Shown piece after piece: positions 49,102-59,095 of a stretch of DNA of 64,000 nt. The stretch is from positions 3,361,202 to 3,425,201 of the forward strand of contig OX638341.1 in NCBI GenBank assembly GCA_951812965.1. The letters are read 5' to 3'. The notes beneath the pieces are model-generated. The model searched no databases. It was not told the DNA's origin and was given only the letters and a program-made list of their open reading frames with translations. Position numbers and translations under genes: made by a program. Source of the stretch: an uncultured Pseudohongiella sp. Its GTDB lineage: Bacteria > Pseudomonadota > Gammaproteobacteria > Pseudomonadales > Pseudohongiellaceae. How positions within the stretch are numbered: position 1 is the first letter of the stretch; every line of letters starts with the position of its first letter.

Positions 49102-50010
49102 ATGCGATTCGAGGGCATTTACACGCCGATAATTACGCCGTTCAGGGAAGATTTATCCATCGACTTCGATTCGTTTGGGAATGTTATCGATTGGCAGGCA
49201 GACAACGGTGTCCACGGCATCATTGTAGGCGGATCCACGGGCGAATTCTTCTCCCTTACACAGCAGGAACGAATCGAACAATTCAAGTTTGCCGTAGACC
49301 GCACGGCAGGCCGAATCCCCGTGATCGCCGGTGTCAATGACCTTCTGGTTGATCGCTGCCATGAACTGACGGCGGCGGCGCGTGAAGCGGGCGTCAATGC
49401 GCTGCTGGTGGCGGCGCCGCCTTATGCGTTACCGAGCCAGAAAGAACTCATCGCGCATTGCCTGAAGATAGATCGCATCGCCAACCTGCCGATCATCCTT
49501 TACAACTACCCCGGCCGAACCGGAGTATCCATGGAGGAAACTTTCCTTGAGCGCATTGCCCAGAGCAGCAATTTTCACGCGATCAAGGAATCGAGCGGCG
49601 AGATTGATCGCATACATATGCTGGCCCGCGAATATCCCCAACTCCAACTCAGCGCCGGTTCCGAAGATCAGGTGCTCGAATTCTTCGTCTGGGGCGCGCG
49701 CAGTTGGGTATCGGTGGCCGCCAATTTCTTTCCCCGCGAGGCGGTGCGCTTCTACGAGATATGCGTACTCGAAGGAGATTTTGCAACAGGCCGCAAGATA
49801 ATGTCCGCTTTGCTGCCGCTTATGAACTGCCTGGAGAAGGGCGGCAAGTTCCTGCAAAGCGTCAAGTACGCCTGCGAGTTGCGCGGCCGTCCCGGCGGGC
49901 CGGTCAGACCGCCAATGCAGCCGATGAAGAAAGAACTTCGCCGGGAGGTGTTCCAAATCGTCAAGACTGCGGAAACCACGCTTCAGGCAATACTGGAAGA
50001 AAAGGAGTAA
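49102..50010 (+). CDS. DHDPS-family lyase in the catabolic operon
   Basis: 302 residues. Aldolase motifs GGSTGEFFSLT (about 43-53), Tyr134 in ILYNYPGRTG and Schiff-base Lys162 in AIKESSGE are intact. With a coupled aldehyde dehydrogenase and an enolase-superfamily enzyme it could be a pyrroline-hydroxycarboxylate deaminase or a 2-keto-3-deoxy acid dehydratase producing alpha-ketoglutarate semialdehyde. Dihydrodipicolinate synthase is less likely from context. Start at 49102 after GGGGAAATG. Confidence 0.8.
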   Translation: MRFEGIYTPIITPFREDLSIDFDSFGNVIDWQADNGVHGIIVGGSTGEFFSLTQQERIEQFKFAVDRTAGRIPVIAGVNDLLVDRCHELTAAAREAGVNALLVAAPPYALPSQKELIAHCLKIDRIANLPIILYNYPGRTGVSMEETFLERIAQSSNFHAIKESSGEIDRIHMLAREYPQLQLSAGSEDQVLEFFVWGARSWVSVAANFFPREAVRFYEICVLEGDFATGRKIMSALLPLMNCLEKGGKFLQSVKYACELRGRPGGPVRPPMQPMKKELRREVFQIVKTAETTLQAILEEKE

Positions 50011-50013
50011 GTC

Positions 50014-51561
50014 ATGCCAGATCTCCTGACATTTGAGGAATATCGCGCCATCGCCGCGGACATTTCGCTGCCCGTGAATGCCTACATAGACGGCAAGTTC
50101 ATGCGCCCGAGATCGGGCCAGACCATGGACTCGATCAATCCGGCTACCGGCTCGGTACTTGGCAAAGTTGCCGCATGTGGCTCGGAGGATGTCGATTTCG
50201 CTGTCGTCAAGGCGCGCGAGGCGTTCGACCGCGGTGATTGGTCGCGCATGCATCCGAGCGATCGCAAGGAGGTGATGATCCGCCTCGCCAAGCTCATCAA
50301 GCGCCATCGCCACGAACTCGCCGTGCTGGAAAGTCTTGAGTCGGGCAAACCAATCCGTGAGTGCGCTGTAACCGATGTCCCGGAAACCTTGCACTGCCTC
50401 AAATGGCACGCGGAGGCGACCGACAAGCTTTACGGTCAGGTTTCGCCTTCCGGCGATGATGCGCTGGGACTCGTGGTTCGCGAACCCGCCGGCGTCGTGG
50501 GCTGCGTGCTGCCGTGGAATTTCCCGTTGATGATGCTTGCCTGGAAGATCGGCCCGGCCCTTTCCGCGGGCAATTCGGTGATCGTCAAGCCGGCGGAACA
50601 GACGAGCATGACCGCCCTGCGCGTCGCCGAGCTCGCCACCGAGGCGGGCCTGCCGAACGGCGTTTTGAACGTTTTGCCTGGCGAAGGCCCAGATGTCGGC
50701 GAGCCGATCGGCAGACACCACGGCATACAGGTCGTTTCGTTCACCGGTTCGACCGATGTCGGCCGGCGGTTCCTCGAATATTCGGCGCAAAGCAATCTCA
50801 AACGCATAGTGCTGGAGTGCGGCGGCAAGAATCCGGCCGTCGTGTTGTCCGATGCGGCGAATCTGGATCATGCCGCCCGGCAAATCGCCTACGCTGCCCT
50901 ATGGAACATGGGCCAGAACTGCACCGCCAATTCGCGAGTGATTGTGCACAAGGACGTCAAGGACGGCCTCGTCGGCAGGATTCGCGAGCAGATGCGCTCA
51001 TGGAGAACCGGCGACCCCCTGGATCCGGCAAATCGCCTGGGCGCGATCATCAGTGATGAGCATTACGACAAAATCCTGGCCTATATCGATGCTGGCAAAA
51101 ATGAAGGAGCGCAGATTATCGAGGGCGGATCCGCGATCGAGGCAGGCGGCGGCCTGTTCATCGAGCCTACCTTGTTTGACTGCGTAAGACCGGATATGAA
51201 GATCGCGAAGGAAGAGATTTTCGGGCCGGTATTCGCAATTATCGAGGTCAACTCCGATAATCAGGCGCTCGCCGTGGCTAACGATACTTGCTACGGCCTG
51301 CAGGCTTCGCTTTTCACCTCCAACGTAACGACGGCGCACCACTTCGCCCGGGCGTTGCAGGCCGGCACGGTTTCGGTCAACTGCTACTCCGAGGGCGATG
51401 CCGCGACGCCCTTCGGCGGGTACAAGTTATCCGGCTTCGGCGGGCGAGACAATTCGCTGTTGGCTCATGACCAGTATTGCGAAACCAAAACCATCTGGTT
51501 CGATATTGGCGACGGTCCTATCGATGACGCCATCGCGGACGAAAAGGATAGTTCGGCCTGA
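50014..51561 (+). CDS. NAD(P)-dependent aldehyde dehydrogenase
   Basis: 515 residues. Catalytic residues Asn169 (PWNF), Lys192 (KPAE), Glu268 (LECGGKNP) and nucleophile Cys303 (GQNCTAN) are present. The overall pattern is like PuuC-type gamma-aminobutyraldehyde or betaine-aldehyde dehydrogenases. In this operon it may oxidise the semialdehyde made by the preceding lyase. Three bp separate it from that gene, and its stop overlaps the next small frame (TGATG). Confidence 0.85.
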   Translation: MPDLLTFEEYRAIAADISLPVNAYIDGKFMRPRSGQTMDSINPATGSVLGKVAACGSEDVDFAVVKAREAFDRGDWSRMHPSDRKEVMIRLAKLIKRHRHELAVLESLESGKPIRECAVTDVPETLHCLKWHAEATDKLYGQVSPSGDDALGLVVREPAGVVGCVLPWNFPLMMLAWKIGPALSAGNSVIVKPAEQTSMTALRVAELATEAGLPNGVLNVLPGEGPDVGEPIGRHHGIQVVSFTGSTDVGRRFLEYSAQSNLKRIVLECGGKNPAVVLSDAANLDHAARQIAYAALWNMGQNCTANSRVIVHKDVKDGLVGRIREQMRSWRTGDPLDPANRLGAIISDEHYDKILAYIDAGKNEGAQIIEGGSAIEAGGGLFIEPTLFDCVRPDMKIAKEEIFGPVFAIIEVNSDNQALAVANDTCYGLQASLFTSNVTTAHHFARALQAGTVSVNCYSEGDAATPFGGYKLSGFGGRDNSLLAHDQYCETKTIWFDIGDGPIDDAIADEKDSSA

Positions 51562-51731
51562 TGCAATACCGCCGCGGCACCGGCCTCCTGGCAATCATCG
51601 TAATCGCGATTATCGCGCTTGCGGCGTCGGGCGCTGTCGGCGTTGCGGCGGCGCAGCAGCCCATCGCGATTGTCGATGTCACGGTGATCGACGGCACCGG
51701 GCACTCGTTCAAGGCCTCCAGGGTCAGTTAA
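51561..51731 (+). pseudogene. Truncated amidohydrolase start (signal peptide plus first strand)
   Basis: 56 codons beginning with an ATG that overlaps the aldehyde dehydrogenase stop. A signal peptide (LLAIIVIAIIALAASG...AAA) is followed by QQPIAIVDVTVIDGTG, the first strand of secreted imidazolonepropionase-like amidohydrolases, and then a stop after nine unrelated residues. The rest of the enzyme is missing. It could also be expressed as a tiny exported peptide. Confidence 0.6.
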
Positions 51732-51754
51732 CGGATCGACTTAAGGATCGAGAA

Positions 51755-53143
51755 ATGACGGTATCGAACACGCAAACAGCGCCGGAAAACTGGTCTTCCC
51801 GGTTCACCTTTCTGATGGCTTCGGTCGGATTCGCGGTCGGCCTCGGCAACATCTGGCGCTTCCCCTATGTAGTGGGCGAGAACGGCGGCTCAGCTTTCGT
51901 GCTGATCTATCTTCTGTTCGCCTTCGGCATCGGCGTGCCGCTGGTCATGTCTGAGTGGGCGATCGGCCGGCGGGGACGCGTTACCGCTTCCGCCTCCGGC
52001 AGCGTAGCCGACGTGGCGGTTCAGGCCGGCGCCAGCGCGAACTGGGGAAGAGTCGGAGGAATAGCCGTGCTCGCGGTTTTCATGCTGATGCTCTTTTACA
52101 CCACCGTTGCCGGCTGGACCATGGACTATTTCGTGCGGGGGGTAGCCGGCGATTTCAACCAGATTACGGCAGTGGAATCGAGGACCATGTTCGCGGAACT
52201 GATGGCGAATCCGTCGAGGCTGGTGTTCTGGCACACGGTGGTTTGCATCCTCACTGTCTATATCAACTCGCTCGGACTCAACGCCGGCATCGAACGCGCC
52301 GTGAAAGTGCTTATGCCAGCGTTGTTCGGCTGCATGATCGTCATGGTCATCTACGCGGCAACGGTCGGCGATCTCGGCGCCGCGGTCGAGTTCCTGCTCA
52401 CGCCCGACTTCAGCCGCCTGACCGGCCGAACCGTGCTTTTGGCGCTGGGTCAGGCGTTCTTTTCCATCGGCATTGCCATGGCGGTCATGATCACTTACGG
52501 TTCATATCTCGACCAGCGGATATCGATCCCCCAGAATGCAGTCATCGTGGTAGGCGCCGATACCCTGGTTGCCCTGATGGCTGGCTTTGCCATATTTCCG
52601 ATCGTTTTCGCCCATGGCTTGCCGCTGGATTCGGGCGAAGGACTCGTTTTCCAAACGCTTCCCATCGCCTTTGGCGATCTCCCAGGCGGCAGGATCTTTG
52701 GCAGTATCTTCTTTCTGCTGTTGATCGCTGCCGCGATCACTTCGTGCATCGGCAACTTTGCCCCCGTCGTCGCCTGGACCGAGGACAGGCTCGATGTCAG
52801 CCATGCCACGGCGGCGGCGATATCCGGCGCGGCAATGTGGGCGCTTGGCCTGGGCTCGGTCTTTTCGTTCAATCTCCTGGCCGGATTCCATCCGCTTTCG
52901 TTCGTCGGTGTCTTCGAGGGCAAGACTATCTACGACAGCTTCGATTTCATCATGTCCAATATGCTATTGCCAGCGGGCGCTTTCCTGATATCGATCTTTA
53001 TCGGCTGGATCGCCGACCGCGAAGGCATCCGCGAGGAACTGGGGCTCTCGGACGGCCCCGCATACCGGATCTGGCGTATCCTGATTCGCTATGTCGTGCC
53101 AGTCGCTGTCGCGGTGATCTTCATCGGCGGCATCCTGGGGTAG
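51755..53143 (+). CDS. Neurotransmitter:sodium symporter (NSS/SNF) family transporter
   Basis: 462 residues from the ATG at 51755. The LeuT-like sodium and substrate motif SVGFAVGLGNIWRFPYVVGENGGSAF opens the protein, and about 12 helices follow. It imports amino acids with sodium. As part of the catabolic operon it probably brings in the substrate (proline-like or another amino acid) degraded by its neighbours. Confidence 0.9.
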   Translation: MTVSNTQTAPENWSSRFTFLMASVGFAVGLGNIWRFPYVVGENGGSAFVLIYLLFAFGIGVPLVMSEWAIGRRGRVTASASGSVADVAVQAGASANWGRVGGIAVLAVFMLMLFYTTVAGWTMDYFVRGVAGDFNQITAVESRTMFAELMANPSRLVFWHTVVCILTVYINSLGLNAGIERAVKVLMPALFGCMIVMVIYAATVGDLGAAVEFLLTPDFSRLTGRTVLLALGQAFFSIGIAMAVMITYGSYLDQRISIPQNAVIVVGADTLVALMAGFAIFPIVFAHGLPLDSGEGLVFQTLPIAFGDLPGGRIFGSIFFLLLIAAAITSCIGNFAPVVAWTEDRLDVSHATAAAISGAAMWALGLGSVFSFNLLAGFHPLSFVGVFEGKTIYDSFDFIMSNMLLPAGAFLISIFIGWIADREGIREELGLSDGPAYRIWRILIRYVVPVAVAVIFIGGILG

Positions 53144-53165
53144 CAAGCATGGGCCGCCGCCGCAA

Positions 53166-54272
53166 ATGAAAATTCAGGCAATCAGGGTTTACCAGGTTGA
53201 TTTGCCGCTGACCGAAGGTCGTTACACCTGGTCGGACGGACGCCATGTGCAAGTGTTCGACAGTACGGTTGTCGAGATCATCAGCGATACTGGAATACGG
53301 GGCTACGGCGAGGTGTGCCCGCTGGGTCCGTTCTACCTGCCGGCTTTCGCCGCCGGCGCCCGCGCCGGAATCGCCGAACTCGCGCCGCGCCTAATCGGCA
53401 GGGAGGCCACCGGCATCGGGCCGCTGAACGAGGTCATGGACGCCACCCTGCTGGGGCATCCCTATGTCAAGTCGGCTATCGACATGGCTTGCTGGGATTT
53501 GCTCGGCAAATCCTGCGGCCGGCCGCTATGTGATCTGCTCGGCGGTAGGCACGGGGAGTCGATAGAGCTGTATCGGGCGATCAGTCAGCGGTCCGCCGAT
53601 GAAATGGCGGTGAACGTCGCGCAATATCGCGAACAGGGCTATCGCAAGTTTCAACTCAAGGTCGGCGGCGACCCGGCCGAGGATATCCGCCGGATCCGGG
53701 CGGCGGCCGAGGTACTGCGGTCAGGCGAAACGCTGATCGCCGACGCCAACACCGGCTGGCGGGTTGACGATGCGGCGTATGTGGCGAAGGCCATCGCGGA
53801 TGTGGATGTATATCTCGAGCAACCTTGCCGCTCCTACGAGCATTGCCTGTCAATCCGCCGCCGCACCGCGCTACCATTCATACTCGATGAGAACATCGAT
53901 GGCATCCAGGCGCTACTGCGCGCCTGCTCCGACGGGGCGATGGACGCGATCAACCTGAAGATTTCCAGAGTCGGCGGAATCAGCAAAGCGCGCCTGATCC
54001 GCGATCTGTGTGTTTCGCTCGACATCCCCATGACCATCGAAGATAGCTGGGGCGGCGACATCATTACCGCCGCCATCGCGCATCTCGCGCATTCGACTCC
54101 GGCGCGCTGCCGCTTCTCGGCGACGGATTTCAATAGTTATGTGACAGTCCGCAATGCCACCGGCGCGCCGATTCGCGATAACGGTTGCCTGGCCGCCGGC
54201 GCCTCGCCGGGACTTGGCATCGAACCTGATTTCGACGTGCTTGGCGAACCGGTGGCGGAATACCGGGCGTAA
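53166..54272 (+). CDS. Enolase-superfamily enzyme (hydroxyproline dehydratase/epimerase-like)
   Basis: 368 residues. Metal ligands Asp193 (DANTGW), Glu218 (LEQP) and Asp241 (DENID) and two catalytic lysines, Lys165 (FQLKVGG) and Lys265 (NLKISRVGG), place it in the muconate-lactonizing subgroup. The two-lysine arrangement and NLKISRVGG resemble hydroxyproline-betaine 2-epimerases and cis-3-hydroxyproline dehydratases. This is resemblance, not proof; dipeptide epimerases share the lysines. Confidence 0.75.
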   Translation: MKIQAIRVYQVDLPLTEGRYTWSDGRHVQVFDSTVVEIISDTGIRGYGEVCPLGPFYLPAFAAGARAGIAELAPRLIGREATGIGPLNEVMDATLLGHPYVKSAIDMACWDLLGKSCGRPLCDLLGGRHGESIELYRAISQRSADEMAVNVAQYREQGYRKFQLKVGGDPAEDIRRIRAAAEVLRSGETLIADANTGWRVDDAAYVAKAIADVDVYLEQPCRSYEHCLSIRRRTALPFILDENIDGIQALLRACSDGAMDAINLKISRVGGISKARLIRDLCVSLDIPMTIEDSWGGDIITAAIAHLAHSTPARCRFSATDFNSYVTVRNATGAPIRDNGCLAAGASPGLGIEPDFDVLGEPVAEYRA

Positions 54273-54290
54273 TCCGGCTAACCGCCAGTG

Positions 54291-55817
54291 TCAATCAGTG
54301 CCGTCGCCGGCGCTGATGAAGTCAGCCAGATCCTGCTTGAATTTCATTAGTGACGGCGGATGGACATACATCATGTGACCCGCCTCGTACATCTCCACCG
54401 ATATACGAGCGCGCTGATCCTGATCGAGATCCATGTGATTGAGAACATACTCAAGGACGAAATGCGGCGTCGCCAGGTCGAAGTAGCCTTGCTGGATCAG
54501 CACTTGCATGGGCGGGTACAGCGTCATTGTCGTGGCGAGATCGACCGCGGTATTGGTAATCAGCGTCTCCTGCCCGTTCGGCATGGTATGCAGCCAGTCC
54601 CAACTCTCGAAAATTCCGCCCGAGACCGCGTAATCGCGTTCCTTGCTGAAACCGAGATCGTTGCCGTAATAGTGCATGAATCCAGCCTTGAAAGCGGGAC
54701 GCACGGCGGCGTCGAAAGGATCGTAGCGCATGCTTTCGGCGACCCGATCGACACTTCGACCCTTGAAGCGGGAGTCGACCCTGCCGACGGTTATATCTTC
54801 GTCGCGCAATAATTCCTGGGTAAAGCGCGCGTGGGGCACACGCAGGTTGGAATTCTCCCAATACTGTTCACTCAAGCCGGTATAGCGCGAGAGCCTGGTC
54901 TTCAGTGAGTTCCTTTCCGGCTCCGGCAATGTGGCGCCTTGCATCAGCGCGGGCGCGTATTCATTGATCGCGAAAGCTTCCACTTCAGCGATGAACGCCG
55001 CCAGATCGTCCGGCCGATCCTCGATGGCATGGTGGTACCAGGCCGTCGCCGCCAGGGTCGGCAAATAGAGCGCGTGCGGCAGGTCGATGGCGAATCGGTC
55101 CCGCGCGGCCGCCGCGTCCATGAACGGGGAGACCAGAATCACGCCATTCAGTCCCATGCCATACCTGGTTAGCAGTTCGTATGCGACCCCGCCGGTTCGA
55201 ATGCCGCCATAGCTTTCTCCCAGCACGAATTTCGGCGATTTCCACCTGGCGTTCCGCGTTATGTAGTTGACGATGAACTGCGAAGCGACGGCGATATCGG
55301 CGTCTACTCCCCAGAAATCCTCGGGCCGCCCGTCGCCTTCGATGGTGGCATAACCTGTTCCCACCGGATCCATCATGACGAGGTCGGCGACATCAAGGAT
55401 ACTGAATTCGTTGTTTACGGCACCATACGGCGGCGGACCCGTGACTTCCAGGTCAACAACCGGAATTCGCCGCGGACCGAGCACTCCCATATGCAACCAG
55501 ATCGACGCGGAGCCGGGGCCGCCGTTATAGGCAAACAGAATCGGACGATCTGTGAGGTCATCGCCGTCTTGCACATAGGCGGTATAACCAAACAAGCCGA
55601 TGCCGGCGCCGTCATCATCGCGAATGACGTCAAGTCCCGCGGTGGCGGTATAGTCGATGGTCCGCCCGTCGATCTCCACGCTATGCCGGGACGATACCGA
55701 CTCCGCCTGGAGTTGATTGTCATTTTCATGATCCGCCGGTGGAGTTGCCTCATCCGCGGCAAGCGCCATACCGTGGATCAGGACGAAAAACGGAACGAAC
55801 AACATGTTCTTTTTCAT
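54291..55817 (-). CDS. Secreted S10 serine carboxypeptidase-like peptidase
   Basis: 508 residues from the ATG at 55817 with a signal peptide (MKKNMLFVPFFVLIHGMALAA). The triad is visible: Ser202 in GESYGG, an Asp in QQGYFDLATP and His in YEAGHMMY, with the oxyanion motif NGGPGSAS near 98-105. It would trim peptides in the periplasm or outside. It lies directly downstream of the TonB receptor on the same strand, convergent with the catabolic operon. Confidence 0.87.
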   Translation of the reverse strand: MKKNMLFVPFFVLIHGMALAADEATPPADHENDNQLQAESVSSRHSVEIDGRTIDYTATAGLDVIRDDDGAGIGLFGYTAYVQDGDDLTDRPILFAYNGGPGSASIWLHMGVLGPRRIPVVDLEVTGPPPYGAVNNEFSILDVADLVMMDPVGTGYATIEGDGRPEDFWGVDADIAVASQFIVNYITRNARWKSPKFVLGESYGGIRTGGVAYELLTRYGMGLNGVILVSPFMDAAAARDRFAIDLPHALYLPTLAATAWYHHAIEDRPDDLAAFIAEVEAFAINEYAPALMQGATLPEPERNSLKTRLSRYTGLSEQYWENSNLRVPHARFTQELLRDEDITVGRVDSRFKGRSVDRVAESMRYDPFDAAVRPAFKAGFMHYYGNDLGFSKERDYAVSGGIFESWDWLHTMPNGQETLITNTAVDLATTMTLYPPMQVLIQQGYFDLATPHFVLEYVLNHMDLDQDQRARISVEMYEAGHMMYVHPPSLMKFKQDLADFISAGDGTD

Positions 55818-55903
55818 TGGCTGGCATCCCCGTAAATTGATACTTGACCGGCGGTCATGAAATTCGATGACCGCCACGAATTGTGATTTTTACATGTTCC
55901 CCG

Positions 55904-55948
55904 CAAAAAAAATGCGCCGATCCGCAAAGAGGCAGGGAGGATCGGCGC
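55904..55948 (-). terminator. Intrinsic terminator after the TonB receptor gene
   Basis: On the minus strand a perfect 10-bp stem GCGCCGATCC / GGATCGGCGC (loop of 15) is followed by A and eight T residues. It begins 37 bp after the receptor stop and separates the receptor from the S10 peptidase. Confidence 0.85.
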
Positions 55949-55984
55949 TCGCTTATCCGGCAACGAAATTGTCAACCGGTTGTG

Positions 55985-58894
55985 CTACAACTGAAAACGT
56001 ATGCCCGCGAAGTATCGCTGGCCCAGCACGTCGTAAAGTGAGATATCCACGTTGGCATCGCCGGCTAGCGAGAAACCAAGCACCGGCGGCTCCTCGTCGG
56101 TCAAGTTGTCGATGCCCGCGAAAATCGTAAGCTGATCGTTGACGGCGTAATCGGCGTTCAGGTCGAAATAGTTCCTGGCGGCGGCGGATTTAACCACATT
56201 GCCGGCGCCCGGGAACAACGTGAAGTCGCTGATGTTGCGATGCTGGAAGCGGGTTGTGAGTGGACCGCTGTCGTAGGTCGCGTTAAACACCAGTTTGGAT
56301 TCCGGCTGCATGAAAACATTGAAACCCGAACAGGAACCGCCGAAGCGGCCAAGGCAATCGAGGCCTGGCTCGCCGGGTTCGGAAACACGCTCGTTCTTGA
56401 ATGCCCAACTACCGATAAACTGCAGGCGCATGGCCGCGCCATTGCCAAGAAACGCCATCCCTCCGGGCAGGTCAAAGGAATAGTCCGCCTGGAAATCCAG
56501 GCCGCGCGCTTCCAGCGTTGCGATATTTTTCAGCGTGGCGGAAACGAAATCAATCTGGCCGTTCTGGAAGCGGTTGATGGACCGGCAAGTGTCGCTGTTA
56601 TTGTCCAATGTGCGGAAGCAACTGTTGACAACCTGCTGCGCGCTGAGCTGATCGATGGCATCCTCGATCTCGATGGCGTAATAGTCCAGGGTCAGGTTCA
56701 GTCCTTCCAGAAAAGGCGGACTGATGACGGCGCCGATCGTCCAGGTGTCGGATTCCTCCTGGGTCAGATTCGGATTGCCTCCGGACTGTACGCCGAAACC
56801 CACGTTGATTTGGTCGAATGTGTCGATCTCGGACGCCAGCACGCCTTGCTCGACACAGAGTTGCCTCTGCGCGGCCGACGGACCGAGATCCTGATCGCAG
56901 GGATCGTCGCCGGCGGAAAAGCCGATCGTTACCGTGTCGAACAATTCATCGAGGTTTGGAGCGCGAATGGCCACGTTGTAGGCGCCACGCAGGCGAACCC
57001 AGTCATTCACCGCCCATTCGGCGCCGGCTTTCCAGGTCGTTACCCGGCCGCTGGTTGAATAGTCGGAACTGCGGATGGCGAGTTCCAGCCCCAGATACTC
57101 GGCGATGGCCATATCGCTGAGCAAGGGCACTCGCGCCTCGGCGTAAAACTCGTCGAGCTCGAGGGAAGATCTTCGCGGCAGCAGAATGTCACTGGTAAAC
57201 TCAGCGCCCTGGCTCGCGGTATCGGGACGAAAGTCATGCTCGTCCTCGCGCCGTTCAAATCCGAAAGCGACCGCCAAGGGACCCGCTGGCAGTTCGAACA
57301 ACTCACCGGTGACCGTGCCGCCGTAGATTTTGCGTTCCAGCACGTTGGTGTTGCCATGGGTCGGCGAAATGAACGCGGCCGCCTCGGGAGTTACCGAGTT
57401 CAGGCCGAGAAAATTCACCGGCACGCAGCCAACGAACTCATTGGTGCAGCGAGCGACGCCGTCCTCGACGGTGACGTCCGAACCTAGCGCAAGGCGCAGG
57501 CTCGAAAGCTGGCCGGAAATGGATTCATTGGATTTGGCGCGCTGGAACTGCAGGAACGTGTCCCAGTTCCAAACGCTGCCCAAGGCTTCGAAGTCGCCTC
57601 GCAACCCGGTCGTCATGTTGTAGGTAAGGCGCTCATACTTGTAATTGCGCGGTCCGGTTTCCACTGATCGGCGGCCGGTTTGGATGATCGCCGCGGTCCC
57701 ATCGCCATCGGGATCGAAGGTTGCCGGATTGTCGATCAACAGGTTGCGCACCGGCGCGAACAGAACCGGGTTGCTGGCATAGTTGGGAATGAGGTAGGTT
57801 CCCCGGGGCGCGCCGCTGGTCTGCAAGCCGCCGGCATTCGGCGCCTGTTGCCACTCATTGCGGTTCTCCATGAAGAAGAGTTCAGAGTAAGCGGTCACGT
57901 TGTCGCGCAGATCGAAATGGCCAATAGCGCTGATCTGATTGCGTTCCAGCGGCCGCAGCAGATAGTTGAGCGGCGCGAAGTTAAAGCGGTCTTCGGGATC
58001 GCAAAACGGCAGAATCGCTCCAGCGTCGCCAAAGCGGAGGCCGCCGATCGTGCCGGGACAAGCCGTGGCCGGATCGAACGGCAGGTTGTTCAACCTCGCG
58101 AGCCCGGCGGAATTGAATGAAATGCGCGTGCCCGGAATGTTGCTCGACCCGCCGGGAACCAGTGTCCCGCCGCTTTCGAACAATGAGATCGCCGAGTAAT
58201 CCCGATCGGCGAAGAAAACCTGGCTGCGGTCGGTGTACGAGGCGCTAAGGACGGCGTTGCCGCGGCCATTAGCGAAATTGCCGCCGATGGTGAGATCGTA
58301 CTTCTCGGTTCCGGCGTCGCTCGCGGTCGTTCCCCCATAATAATAGCCGGCTTCGATTCCCTCGAAATCATCTCTCAGGACGAAGTTGATCGCGCCGGCG
58401 ATGGCGTCCGAGCCATATACCGCCGACGCGCCGCCGGTCAAAACTTCGACGCGCTCGATCAGCGCATCGGGAATGCTGGTAAGATCCACCAGACCTCTCG
58501 AGTCGGATGGCGCGAATCGGCGGCTGTTCACCAGAACGAGCGTGCGAACCGCGTCAAGACCGCGAAGATCAGCGGTAAGAATGCCGGATCCTCCGCCCGA
58601 ATTCACACTGGAAGTGTTATCCGAAGCCAATTGCGGGAATTCGTTCAGAGTCTCCTCAATGGTAACGTTGCCGGCGCTGCGGATTGATTCGTCGGTCACG
58701 ACCAGGACCGGGCTGGGTGCGTCGAGATCTCGCCTGAGCAGGCGAGAGCCGGTAACGACAATCTCCTCGAGCGCGTCTTCTTGCGCCCAACCGACGGCTG
58801 GCGCGGCCAGTCCCACGCCGAGGGCGGCCGCGATCTGCAATGCGAGCGCGGTTCGAATCCGAAAATGTTTCAGTCGAGCATAAATGCCAGTCAT
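55985..58894 (-). CDS. TonB-dependent outer-membrane receptor
   Basis: 969 residues from the ATG at 58894, which follows GGAAGGAAAGC; an ATG at 58912 is possible. A long signal peptide ends GWAQ, followed by the plug domain (EEIVVTGSRL..., ASAVYGSDAIAGAINFVL) and a beta-barrel ending in the terminal YFAGIRFQL. It imports a ligand too large for porins, using TonB energy. Size and the plug sequence resemble receptors paired with peptidases, fitting peptide uptake. An AT-rich promoter region lies upstream. Confidence 0.92.
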   Translation of the reverse strand: MTGIYARLKHFRIRTALALQIAAALGVGLAAPAVGWAQEDALEEIVVTGSRLLRRDLDAPSPVLVVTDESIRSAGNVTIEETLNEFPQLASDNTSSVNSGGGSGILTADLRGLDAVRTLVLVNSRRFAPSDSRGLVDLTSIPDALIERVEVLTGGASAVYGSDAIAGAINFVLRDDFEGIEAGYYYGGTTASDAGTEKYDLTIGGNFANGRGNAVLSASYTDRSQVFFADRDYSAISLFESGGTLVPGGSSNIPGTRISFNSAGLARLNNLPFDPATACPGTIGGLRFGDAGAILPFCDPEDRFNFAPLNYLLRPLERNQISAIGHFDLRDNVTAYSELFFMENRNEWQQAPNAGGLQTSGAPRGTYLIPNYASNPVLFAPVRNLLIDNPATFDPDGDGTAAIIQTGRRSVETGPRNYKYERLTYNMTTGLRGDFEALGSVWNWDTFLQFQRAKSNESISGQLSSLRLALGSDVTVEDGVARCTNEFVGCVPVNFLGLNSVTPEAAAFISPTHGNTNVLERKIYGGTVTGELFELPAGPLAVAFGFERREDEHDFRPDTASQGAEFTSDILLPRRSSLELDEFYAEARVPLLSDMAIAEYLGLELAIRSSDYSTSGRVTTWKAGAEWAVNDWVRLRGAYNVAIRAPNLDELFDTVTIGFSAGDDPCDQDLGPSAAQRQLCVEQGVLASEIDTFDQINVGFGVQSGGNPNLTQEESDTWTIGAVISPPFLEGLNLTLDYYAIEIEDAIDQLSAQQVVNSCFRTLDNNSDTCRSINRFQNGQIDFVSATLKNIATLEARGLDFQADYSFDLPGGMAFLGNGAAMRLQFIGSWAFKNERVSEPGEPGLDCLGRFGGSCSGFNVFMQPESKLVFNATYDSGPLTTRFQHRNISDFTLFPGAGNVVKSAAARNYFDLNADYAVNDQLTIFAGIDNLTDEEPPVLGFSLAGDANVDISLYDVLGQRYFAGIRFQL

Positions 58895-59095
58895 TTTTGC
58901 TTTCCTTCCCATAATAGTGCCCCCATTAGTTCCCGTGGTTACAGGCGGCGCCGGATCGGGAACCCGAACCATTGCTCTTGCGATACGGAACCGCTATCTG
59001 AGCCGAGTAGAATATATAATATATAATCTAAAATAATGCAACAGCAATAGCGCAACAAAAAAAACACGACTGGTCGTTAGTCTGGATATTGCAAT
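58895..59095. other. Upstream region of the TonB receptor with an AT box
   Basis: The stretch 59011-59035 is almost pure A/T in otherwise GC-rich DNA and contains TATATAATAT (59013-59022), the complement of the ATATTATATA box at 48973. It is likely the receptor's promoter. Confidence 0.45.
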
